DNA from: JAGVNX01 sp035290965
Lineage (GTDB): Archaea > Iainarchaeota > Iainarchaeia > Iainarchaeales > GCA-2688035
Assembly (NCBI GenBank): GCA_035290965.1
Contig: DATDTD010000055.1
Coordinates: 1 to 18,488 of the forward strand
Direction: 5' to 3'
DNA: 18,488 nt
Positions 13,248 through 18,488 of this stretch are shown in pieces (position 1 is the stretch's first letter; every line of letters starts with the position of its first letter). Below the pieces are notes generated by a model that saw only the letters and a program-made list of their open reading frames with translations, ran no database searches and was not told where the DNA came from. The translations under genes were made by a program, and so were the position numbers.

Positions 13248-13568
13248 ATGGCAAAATTGCTTTTGCATGAAAGGATTATTTTCAGCGCAGACGAAAAGAC
13301 ATTTGTGGAATTTCGTGTTTTTGAGGTTAGTTTTTCAAAGGAATTCCCTGACTGTGTCAAGTATTCTTTTGTATTTGTTCAGCACGGCAAGTGCGTTTTG
13401 CGTTATGATAATGAGCATAGGAAGGGACATCACAGGCATTTTGGTTCAGATGAAACAAAAATTGATTTTATTTCTATTGAGGATTTGTTAAAAAATTTTT
13501 TTATAAAAATTGAGAGAATTAGAGCTAAGGAGGGTGTTTTCAATGAGAGTGAAAGAGGTTCTGATTAA
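13248..13568 (+). CDS. TumE-like toxin (DUF6516 family)
   Basis: The 106-aa protein resembles the TumE/DUF6516 toxin family in its strand-rich N-terminal half, a core motif RYDNEHRKGHHRHF (52-65) rich in His, and a C-terminal IDFISIEDLLKNFF-x-KIERIR helix. The His/Asp/Arg cluster is the likely active or binding site; the biochemical target is not known to me, and toxicity is inferred from family and context. It starts at ATG 13248, 15 bp after a large palindrome, with only a weak ribosome site. Its last 26 bases overlap the start of the HTH gene downstream, the usual toxin-first order for this family, with tight coupling. Confidence 0.85.
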   Translation: MAKLLLHERIIFSADEKTFVEFRVFEVSFSKEFPDCVKYSFVFVQHGKCVLRYDNEHRKGHHRHFGSDETKIDFISIEDLLKNFFIKIERIRAKEGVFNESERGSD

Positions 13569-13908
13569 GATTGAAGGCTTGGAAGAAGCCGGAAAAAGAG
13601 TTGCAGAGGTTTACAACAAAACAAAAGCGGGAAAAAAAATTGCCAGTGAAGAAATACTCGCCTTTGAAAACCTGGAAGCCCTGCGCAGGGTTTTGACAAG
13701 CAGGAGAATAAGCCTGCTGAGGATTGTCAGGGCAAAAAAACCGAAAACAATTTACGCGCTTGCAAAGCTTGCAAACAGGGCATATCCAAATGTTTTTCAG
13801 GATGTAAAAATACTTGAAGAACTTGGGCTTATTGCGCTGGAAGAAGATAACAACGGTCTTGAGCCGATAGCAAAATACAATGCGCTGAAAATAACTATTT
13901 CTGTCTGA
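13543..13908 (+). CDS. HTH antitoxin/repressor, TumA-like (HVO_A0114-type)
   Basis: The 121-aa protein has a short N-terminal dimerisation-like part and a MarR-type winged helix (about 45-105): NLEALRRVLTSRRISLLRIV, then TIYALAKLANRAYPNVFQDV as helix-turn-helix and LEELGLIALEE leading into the wing. This matches the HVO_A0114-type putative DNA-binding proteins that accompany TumE toxins. ATG 13543 is chosen because AAGGAGGGTG ends 6 bases before it; the upstream extension to 13510 lies inside the toxin gene. Expected role: bind and neutralise the toxin and repress the operon through the 38-bp palindrome. Its stop is only 5 bp from the stop of the converging acetyltransferase gene. Confidence 0.85.
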   Translation: MRVKEVLIKIEGLEEAGKRVAEVYNKTKAGKKIASEEILAFENLEALRRVLTSRRISLLRIVRAKKPKTIYALAKLANRAYPNVFQDVKILEELGLIALEEDNNGLEPIAKYNALKITISV

Positions 13909-13913
13909 GAATT

Positions 13914-14384
13914 TTATCCGATATAGCTCGGGGATTCCTCTCCTTCTTCATGAATATTCATTTCCAGTTCCTCTACAGGCTCGTTTTCAATCCTGTGCTC
14001 CAGAAGAGCCATGAACCTGAAGCCGGCGTCATAATAAAGATTTTTTGCCTCTGCATTCGACTGCTTGACAAGAAGGTGAATCCTGCGGATATGCCTTTTT
14101 TTCAGAAAATCAACTGCAAAATCCAGAAGGCTTTTTCCCAATCCTTTGTTCCTGAACTGCAGTGCAATTATCAGGCTGTTTATCTGCGAAGAATCATAGC
14201 CTGTTTTTTCCAGTTCAAGAAAGCCTATAATCGCGTTTTTTTCAACTGCCTTGAATGCGCGGATGCCTTTCCTTTTGATTTTCTTCAGGAATTTTTCCGG
14301 GTTCATTTTTGCATAGGGAAACTCCTGCAGAATCATTGCAACAATCTGCTTGGCATCCTTCTGCTCAACGGGAACAATCTCCAA
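13914..14384 (-). CDS. GNAT-family N-acetyltransferase
   Basis: The protein transfers an acetyl group from acetyl-CoA to an amine, possibly a protein N-terminus or small molecule. From TTG 14384 it is 156 aa. It shows the GNAT core: AVEKNAIIGFLELEK strands, then INSLIIALQFRNKGLGKSLL with the R-x-x-G-x-G/A acetyl-CoA loop, a helix DFAVDFLKKR, and the C-terminal block AEAKNLYYDAGFRFM with the conserved Tyr. The pattern resembles RimI-like enzymes. TTG 14384 is preferred because AGGTG and six T residues precede it; TTG 14399 is a longer option. The acidic C-terminal tail (EEGEESPSYIG) is unusual. It lies 18 bp after the PIN gene and converges on the TumA-like gene. Confidence 0.88.
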   Translation of the reverse strand: MEIVPVEQKDAKQIVAMILQEFPYAKMNPEKFLKKIKRKGIRAFKAVEKNAIIGFLELEKTGYDSSQINSLIIALQFRNKGLGKSLLDFAVDFLKKRHIRRIHLLVKQSNAEAKNLYYDAGFRFMALLEHRIENEPVEELEMNIHEEGEESPSYIG

Positions 14385-14402
14385 AAAAAACACCTGCAAA
14401 TA

Positions 14403-15080
14403 TTATGCCCGTATTCCTTTTAAAAAATCCTGTATTTCGGAAAAGCTGACTGAACAACCTGAAAACTTTGCGGCATAAAGCGCGGCTTCAAGCCCCTTTT
14501 TGGTATTTTCAATTTCCCCTGCAAGCGCATTTTTTTCGAAAGCAAGCGCAATAAGCTCAACGCTCCGTACAAAACCGCACTGGAAAAAAAGATTTTTCAG
14601 TTCGAGAATATTCTGCCTGTTTTCCGAAACCTGCGCGGAATATTTTTTTTCCATTGAAGCGCGCAGTGCAAAGGGGTTTTCAACAAGCATCCGCGTAGTC
14701 CTTTCATCAACAGCAACTATTTCCGCATGCAGCTGGTTTGCAAGCGCAAGAGCCTCAAGCTCTCCGGAATGCATTATTTTCAATGCCTTTCCCTTAATGG
14801 AAAAGGAATTGTTTGCAAGCGCGGAAATCTTTGAAAAAAACTCCTTTGAATTCCTGTCAAGTTCCTGAACAGAAATGCTCTTTTTTTCTACAAGCTCGCG
14901 CAGGCGCACTGCGTTCAGCTCGAAGCGCCTTATTCCCAAAGGATTTGAAACAACCTCGCTGAAAACAGCCGGGCTTATGAAAAACTCTATTCCTGTTTTT
15001 TCCTTCAGGGAAGAAATGCATTTTGAAAGGCATGTCTGGGAAACAGTTATCAAAGCCGAAGAATCAAAAACAATTTTCAT
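14403..15080 (-). CDS. PIN-domain protein, 225 aa
   Basis: The N-terminal 130 residues form a PIN nuclease domain: MKIVFDSSAL with D6, VFSEVV with E42, the helix HSGELEALALANQL with E107 and E109, and VAVDERTTR with D125. These match the acidic residues of the metal-dependent ribonuclease site. A helical C-terminal part of about 95 residues follows, which VapC toxins lack, so this is not a simple VapC; related archaeal stand-alone PIN proteins are often RNA-processing enzymes of unknown target. No AbrB-type or other antitoxin gene precedes it. ATG 15080 has GGGGTG and seven T residues upstream, and a TATA-like box 58-68 nt upstream. The acetyltransferase follows after 18 bp. Confidence 0.85.
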   Translation of the reverse strand: MKIVFDSSALITVSQTCLSKCISSLKEKTGIEFFISPAVFSEVVSNPLGIRRFELNAVRLRELVEKKSISVQELDRNSKEFFSKISALANNSFSIKGKALKIMHSGELEALALANQLHAEIVAVDERTTRMLVENPFALRASMEKKYSAQVSENRQNILELKNLFFQCGFVRSVELIALAFEKNALAGEIENTKKGLEAALYAAKFSGCSVSFSEIQDFLKGIRA

Positions 15081-15100
15081 AAAAAAACACCCCGTTTCCC

Positions 15101-15148
15101 AAGGCTTTCGAAAGCGAATGCAATGAGCGCTTCGAAAGGCTTAAAAAC
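15101..15148 (-). promoter_or_regulatory. Promoter and hairpin leader of the PIN gene
   Basis: A TATA-like box GTTTTTAAGCC (minus strand, 15138-15148) is followed by inverted copies of a ctttcgaaag-type sequence: a perfect 12-bp palindrome gctttcgaaagc at 15104-15115 and a related agcgcttcgaaaggctt at 15126-15142. The arms can pair as an imperfect hairpin in the leader. Confidence 0.45.
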
Positions 15149-15178
15149 AATTTTCATTTTTTTTCACTCATCACGGAT

Positions 15179-15736
15179 TCATTTCAGAAGTTTTTTTATT
15201 TTTTCAAGCCTTTCAGCTATTCCAATGCCCGGCTCTTCCTCTTCGTTTATGACAGTGTTTGCAATGTACTGCAACAGCTGCTTTTTGTCCGCTCCCGTTA
15301 ACTCTGCAGCCTGCCCGAGAGAAAGCCCCAGAACATAGGCGCTCGAGGCGAGCTTTATTTTTGCCTTGTCAAGCACACCCAGAAGAAAAAAACCCAGTTC
15401 ATTGTCAATCTGGTTCACGCTGTTTATTGCGGAATCAAGCCTTTTTCCAAGCTCTTCTGAATTATTTGCTTTTTCGGCCTCTGCGGCTTTTTCAATGTTT
15501 TCAAGAATGCTTTTTTTCACGCTCAGCCAGTTTTTGTTCTGCACAATATGCTCTTTTGTTGAAAGCTTGTAAAGGCAGTATGCGGCAATTGCAATCCTTG
15601 CAAGGAATTTGTTGTTTTCAAGCGCTGCCTGCTGCAAAGCGGAATTTGCAATGCCTTTCAGCTTCATTATATCCGGAACCTGAAAAGCCTTTTCCAGCTC
15701 CTCGAGAAAAAAAACAGTTTTCTGCTCCAAAATCAT
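15179..15736 (-). CDS. Hypothetical helical protein, 185 aa
   Basis: The protein appears all-helical and soluble, rich in Ala, Leu, Lys and Glu, with one Cys and no membrane segment strong enough to call. Heptad-like stretches (about 75-110, NIEKAAEAEKANNSEELGKR) suggest helical bundles. The C-terminal part contains KAKIKLASSAYVLGLSLGQA, then AELTGADKKQLLQYI, which resembles a small helix-turn-helix (Ala/Gly-x-x-x-Gly turns), so nucleic-acid or protein binding is possible. Its ATG at 15736 overlaps the stop of the 114-aa gene (ATGA, 4 bp), which indicates an operon and translational coupling. I do not recognise the family. The PIN gene starts 98 bp downstream with its own promoter. Confidence 0.75.
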   Translation of the reverse strand: MILEQKTVFFLEELEKAFQVPDIMKLKGIANSALQQAALENNKFLARIAIAAYCLYKLSTKEHIVQNKNWLSVKKSILENIEKAAEAEKANNSEELGKRLDSAINSVNQIDNELGFFLLGVLDKAKIKLASSAYVLGLSLGQAAELTGADKKQLLQYIANTVINEEEEPGIGIAERLEKIKKLLK

Positions 15737-16077
15737 GCACCCCGCACTACCTGCTGCTGTTCATATTCCTGCTGCAACTGGGAAAAAACACCTGCAATAG
15801 TTCTCTTTTTCAGCATTTCCCGCACTTCTTTCGGAGGAATCCGCATTGCAAGCGAAAGTTTCCTTATGCCGCGCAAAAAATTTATTGTCTTTGCAGCGCC
15901 GTATTTTTTCAGGCACGCAATAAACCTTTTTTTTGGAATCCCAATGCTTGCCGCGAGTTTCGAGGCATGCCAGAACTCCTGCCTGCTTATATGAATGGGC
16001 TCCTTGCGCCGCATTGCGTGCTTCTGAACCGCAAGCACAAACTTCCATGCCTTCTGAAATCTCTTTGCAGGCTCCAT
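15733..16077 (-). CDS. Hypothetical basic helical protein, 114 aa
   Basis: This basic protein begins MEPAKRFQKAWKFVLAVQKH and contains several short helices separated by Gly or Pro turns (HASKLAASIGIPKKRF, ACLKKYGAAKTINFLRGIRK, LAMRIPPKEVREMLKK), and ends in a Gln-rich tail. The repeated helix-turn-helix-like spacing and charge suggest nucleic-acid binding, but no family is recognised. It overlaps the 185-aa gene by 4 bp (ATGA) and is the first gene of that pair. ATG 16077 has no visible Shine-Dalgarno site, which suggests a leaderless transcript. A large antisense frame covers the same DNA but has the composition expected of a shadow. Confidence 0.72.
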   Translation of the reverse strand: MEPAKRFQKAWKFVLAVQKHAMRRKEPIHISRQEFWHASKLAASIGIPKKRFIACLKKYGAAKTINFLRGIRKLSLAMRIPPKEVREMLKKRTIAGVFSQLQQEYEQQQVVRGA

Positions 16078-16195
16078 GCAGGAATAAAATTGTTTAATGG
16101 AATTAAAAAAATATGCTTTTCATCGGCTTCTTTGGCAAAGCAAATTCTTTAGACGCATTCACTGTGATTCGGCAATTGCCTAACCCATAAGGGAG

Positions 16196-16205
16196 TTTAT
16201 AATTC
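16196..16205 (+). promoter_or_regulatory. TATA box of the second toxin-like gene
   Basis: The sequence tttataattc ends 20 bp before ATG 16226, suggesting a leaderless transcript. A 10-bp palindrome ggcaattgcc (16171-16180) lies 15 bp further upstream and might be a regulator site. Confidence 0.45.
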
Positions 16206-16225
16206 TTTTTATCGCACCCCATCTT

Positions 16226-16555
16226 ATGGAAATGGTTTTTTTTAAAAAGAAGAAATGGCTTAGTCCTAATGATTATATTTTAGCCAAAGTTGAATTTGAA
16301 GAGAAAACAAAGAAAATTATTTCTTTCTGCGTTTTGCTGGTTTGCTCATCAGAAGGGAAAAGCTTTGAAGCCATAAAATATGATGCCGCGCATGGCTTTG
16401 TTCATGTGCATCGCTTTTATCAGATGCTTGACCACGAGGGAGAAAATTTGTACAAAGACATTTCATCGGAAACCGTGGAAGAATTTAAGAAGGATATTCT
16501 AAATAATTGGCAAAAATACAGGGCCTGGTATTTGTCAAAATTAAAAACAGGGTAA
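16226..16555 (+). CDS. Toxin-like protein, distant TumE relative (tentative)
   Basis: The 109-aa protein has a strand-rich middle (YILAKVEFEEKTKKIISFCV, LLVCSS) followed by KYDAAHGFVHVHRFY (51-65) and a C-terminal helix rich in Trp, Tyr and Lys (EEFKKDILNNWQKYRAWYL). The motif lines up with the TumE-like protein at 13248 as Y-D-x2-H-x3-H-x3-F, and the layout is the same: strands, His motif, then a helix. It is followed by an HTH gene, as in that pair. I therefore read it as the toxin-like half of a second module; this rests on motif and context, not on a confident family match. ATG 16226 is used; a second ATG two codons later is possible. Confidence 0.7.
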   Translation: MEMVFFKKKKWLSPNDYILAKVEFEEKTKKIISFCVLLVCSSEGKSFEAIKYDAAHGFVHVHRFYQMLDHEGENLYKDISSETVEEFKKDILNNWQKYRAWYLSKLKTG

Positions 16556-16577
16556 AAAAAAGGCCGGCATAAGAATA

Positions 16578-16595
16578 TATAACCTTTATGTTATA
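16578..16595 (+). promoter_or_regulatory. Dyad and TATA upstream of the second HTH gene
   Basis: The sequence tataac-ctttat-gttata is a perfect 6-bp inverted repeat with a 6-bp spacer, embedded in a TATA-like stretch (aagaatatataacc) and ending 20 bp before the GTG start. It suggests that the HTH protein has its own, self-controlled promoter. Confidence 0.6.
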
Positions 16596-16615
16596 CAATA
16601 TCTTTTGGTGTTTTT

Positions 16616-16990
16616 GTGGTTAAAAAAGAAAATATTTTGACAATCATTATTGGCGGCGACGAAGACGCTGACTGGAAAGAGCTTTTTTCAGGCAAGCCAT
16701 TCAACAAAATAAAACAGCCAAAAAACGCATTATACCTGGATACCTACGAGCAATTGAGCGAGCTTCTGTCTCCTGCAAGAATTGATGTTTTGCGCTTTTT
16801 AATGAGTGATTATAAATGCGAATGCGAACATTCTGTCTCCCAGACAGCAAAAGGGCTCGGGAGGCATCAGGAGGCAGTCAGCAGGGATATTGCGCATTTG
16901 AAAAAAATCGGGCTTGTTGAAACAAAAAAATTAAAACAGGCGACAATCGCACTGCCGAAATACGCGGAAATAAGAATCAAAATCAAGTGA
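16616..16990 (+). CDS. HTH protein, probable antitoxin/repressor of second module
   Basis: The 124-aa protein has an N-terminal strand region (NILTIIIGGDEDADWKELF) and a winged helix (about 43-115): YEQLSELLSPARIDVLRFLM, then HSVSQTAKGLGRHQEAVSRD as helix-turn-helix, IAHLKKIGLVETKK and a wing. The part L-S/T-x2-R-I-x-V/L-L-R aligns with the TumA-like protein at 13543, supporting a common origin. Two Cys in CECEH (about 69-73) next to His might bind metal; that is inference. GTG 16616 is chosen because GGTG lies five T residues upstream. Unlike the first pair it does not overlap the toxin-like gene; a 60-bp gap with its own TATA and dyad separates them, so it could be made without the toxin. 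Confidence 0.82.
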   Translation: MVKKENILTIIIGGDEDADWKELFSGKPFNKIKQPKNALYLDTYEQLSELLSPARIDVLRFLMSDYKCECEHSVSQTAKGLGRHQEAVSRDIAHLKKIGLVETKKLKQATIALPKYAEIRIKIK

Positions 16991-17091
16991 TGCACAGATT
17001 CTGCCACGGGCGCTGCTTTTATTATTCTAATTCAAAAACCAAACACAAAACTTCCAAAAGCTCCTTACGCAAAGCCTTTAATAATTCAAAG

Positions 17092-17104
17092 TTTTTTATT
17101 AATA
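17092..17104 (+). promoter_or_regulatory. TATA box of the exported 433-aa protein gene
   Basis: The sequence ttttttattaata lies 14-26 nt before ATG 17118, pointing to a leaderless transcript. The rest of the gap 16991-17117 holds no gene that I can see. Confidence 0.45.
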
Positions 17105-17117
17105 GGAACGATTATCC

Positions 17118-18419
17118 ATGAAACATGCACTGGTTATTTTTGCATTTTTCCTGCTCATGGCGCAGGCATTCGCTGTTATTTCAAGCCAGGAGGCAGTTGA
17201 TTTTGCCACAAAAACAAACAATTTTCTTCTCACAGGGGAAACAGCGGGAATCTCCCCCAATGTAAAAATCACGAGCGCAGGAAAGGCATACTGGGTAATA
17301 GGGGTTTTTTCAGGCGAAGAACTCTCGGGATTTATTCCCGTTTCTGCAGACAAGGCGGAAATCCCTGCCTCAAAAGAACTGAGAAAAAACCTTATTGAAA
17401 CAGCGTATTTTTTGTACAATTTCAGCAGGATAAAAAGCCTTGCACTGCAACAGGACCAGTGGGTTTTCAACTCCCTTAACGCAAAGCGGATGGCAGACCT
17501 TGCAACAAAACTCCAGAGCTCGGCAAGCCTAAACCTCACAACAATAGAAACAGAAATAAAGGCATATCCGGATTTATTGGCGACTGCGGAAAAAATAAAA
17601 TCAGAGCTCAATGAAATGGCTCCCGAAACAGGCTCATTGAGCAGCAGCCTTACTGACACAAGCGTTTTTGAAAACAATTTTTTGAACAATCCTGATACTG
17701 CGGAGCTTGCGGCACTGCAGGAAAAATTTTCCGGCACTTTTTCAAAAATACAGGATTTGGACGCAAAAAAAACAGATTATCTGCTTGATGTGACAAAGCT
17801 CAATGTGGGAATAGGAAAAACAAGCCTGTCAATTGAAACAAAAAGATCATTGGGAACGCTTGCGGCAGCCCCCCAGGAAATAGCGTATCTGTCAAGCATT
17901 TCAAACAGCGCCACAAGCCTCGAGGAAAGCATTTCAAATGCGTTCGACGATGCGCTTGCGCGCTCCCAGAATCTTGCAGACAACCTTGAAACAAGAATAA
18001 AAAGAAATTCCGCATACCAGAAGCTGTACGGGCAGGACAATGAAATAATAGAAAAAACAGGATACACAAGCCTTTCCTCGCTTGTTGAATACATTCTTTC
18101 GGAAGAAAATGCCTACTACTGGAAAAACACTGAAGAAGTAGCGCTCCTGAGGGACAACTGGCAGAAGGCGGATTCCTATTTCAAAAACAACAGCTTTGAA
18201 ACTGCACAGGGTTTTGCTGAAAAAAGCAAAAAAAACGCCCTGGCTGTTTTTGCCGGAGGTTTTGAAGAGCAGAAGCCTGTTGTAAACACTGATCTGCTCA
18301 TAACTGCGGCAGTAATAATAATTATTTTCCTTGCAATTATAATAATAGTCAGGAACCGCAGGAAATTTTCGGGATTGCTGGCAAGCAATGAAAACAGTGA
18401 AAACAATGAATTCAGGTAA
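17118..18419 (+). CDS. Exported, C-terminally anchored helical protein
   Basis: The 433-aa protein has a signal peptide (MKHALVIFAFFLLMAQAFA), a long mostly helical extracellular part, and one C-terminal transmembrane helix (about 393-411, mostly Ile) followed by a basic, Asn-rich cytoplasmic tail. The first 75 residues contain a strand-rich segment (ISPNVKITSAGKAYWVIGVF) that resembles a small PepSY-like or cystatin-like fold. The middle (about 85-380) has heptad-like helices (IKSELNEMAPETGSL, TSLEESISNAFDDALARSQN), with no Cys. This is a type I membrane surface protein; I do not recognise a named family. It is preceded by its own TATA box. Its tail overlaps the start of the next exported protein gene by 32 bp, so the two are probably one operon. 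Confidence 0.85.
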   Translation: MKHALVIFAFFLLMAQAFAVISSQEAVDFATKTNNFLLTGETAGISPNVKITSAGKAYWVIGVFSGEELSGFIPVSADKAEIPASKELRKNLIETAYFLYNFSRIKSLALQQDQWVFNSLNAKRMADLATKLQSSASLNLTTIETEIKAYPDLLATAEKIKSELNEMAPETGSLSSSLTDTSVFENNFLNNPDTAELAALQEKFSGTFSKIQDLDAKKTDYLLDVTKLNVGIGKTSLSIETKRSLGTLAAAPQEIAYLSSISNSATSLEESISNAFDDALARSQNLADNLETRIKRNSAYQKLYGQDNEIIEKTGYTSLSSLVEYILSEENAYYWKNTEEVALLRDNWQKADSYFKNNSFETAQGFAEKSKKNALAVFAGGFEEQKPVVNTDLLITAAVIIIIFLAIIIIVRNRRKFSGLLASNENSENNEFR

Positions 18420-18488
18420 AAAAATTTTTGCGCTGGCTTTTTTCATACTGCTGTTAAGCTCGCTTGCAGGCGCGCAGATTCTTCTGGG
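18388..18488 (+). CDS. Exported protein, partial (3' end beyond window)
   Basis: A frame opens at ATG 18388, inside the tail of the 433-aa gene, and runs to the window edge. The visible residues MKTVKTMNSGKK and then IFALAFFILLLSSLAGAQ form a classic signal peptide with a likely cut after AGA. ATG 18406 is an equally good start and is in the same frame. Only the first 33 residues are seen, so the mature protein and its function are unknown. The overlap with the upstream exported protein suggests a surface-protein operon. Confidence 0.65.
   Translation, partial: MKTVKTMNSGKKIFALAFFILLLSSLAGAQILL

Noticed and set aside
13174..13491. 105-aa plus-strand frame overlapping the TumE-like gene
   Set aside because: It is in a different frame, starts inside the palindrome, and lacks any family pattern, whereas the 13248 frame carries the TumE-like motif.
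15259..16152. 297-aa plus-strand open frame opposite the 114-aa and 185-aa genes
   Set aside because: The translation is rich in Cys, His, Pro, Arg and Phe, as expected for an antisense shadow. The minus-strand pair has an ATGA overlap and normal composition.
1..18488. CRISPR array or transposable element
   Set aside because: No regularly spaced repeats, and no transposase, integrase or terminal inverted repeats with target duplications, were found by eye.

Overview
The window looks like a stretch of an archaeal chromosome, most likely a small-genome (DPANN-type) lineage; I cannot name the phylum with confidence. Reasons: a GatD-type Glu-tRNA(Gln) amidotransferase subunit, an archaeal ATP-dependent DNA ligase, TATA-type promoters about 20-45 nt upstream of starts, a tRNA-Pro with an 18-nt intron at position 37/38 in a bulge-helix-bulge fold, GGTG/GGAGG Shine-Dalgarno sites, and many short, overlapping genes of unknown function. 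The DNA is moderately AT-rich and densely packed; no gene-free gap exceeds 250 bp. There is no rRNA, CRISPR array or recognisable transposase.

Region 1 (1-8913, minus strand) is mostly core and cell-surface genes: a partial basic/coiled protein, gatD, a type I L-asparaginase, an operon of DNA ligase, a two-helix membrane protein and a Cys-rich surface protein, then a large secreted beta-helix protein with a PKD domain and a duplicated 17-residue motif, and a VIT/CCC1-like membrane protein.

Region 2 (8969-10060, minus) starts the accessory part: a VapBC toxin-antitoxin pair with a perfect 20-bp palindrome at its promoter, then a 37-aa small ORF with a very strong ribosome site, a U-rich stop signal, two hairpins and a 77-aa conserved small protein.

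Region 3 (10181-13908, plus) has tRNA-Pro(TGG) followed closely by an unknown basic protein. Next come a leader that can fold into a long hairpin hiding its own ribosome site, a 48-aa acidic ORF and an HTH-LAGLIDADG protein. The intron-containing tRNA-Pro(GGG), a CYTH-fold enzyme and a TumE-like toxin/HTH antitoxin pair behind a 38-bp near-perfect palindrome complete the region.

Region 4 (13914-16077, minus) carries a GNAT acetyltransferase, a PIN-domain protein and two overlapping unknown helical proteins. Region 5 (16226-18488, plus) has a second toxin-like/HTH pair that shares a Y-D-x2-H-x3-H-x3-F signature with the first, and then two exported proteins, the last one cut by the window edge.

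The most interesting parts are the two parallel TumE-like/HTH modules next to VapBC, the ribosome-site-hiding hairpin ahead of the 48-aa ORF and LAGLIDADG gene, and the 37-aa ORF/hairpin/77-aa cassette.
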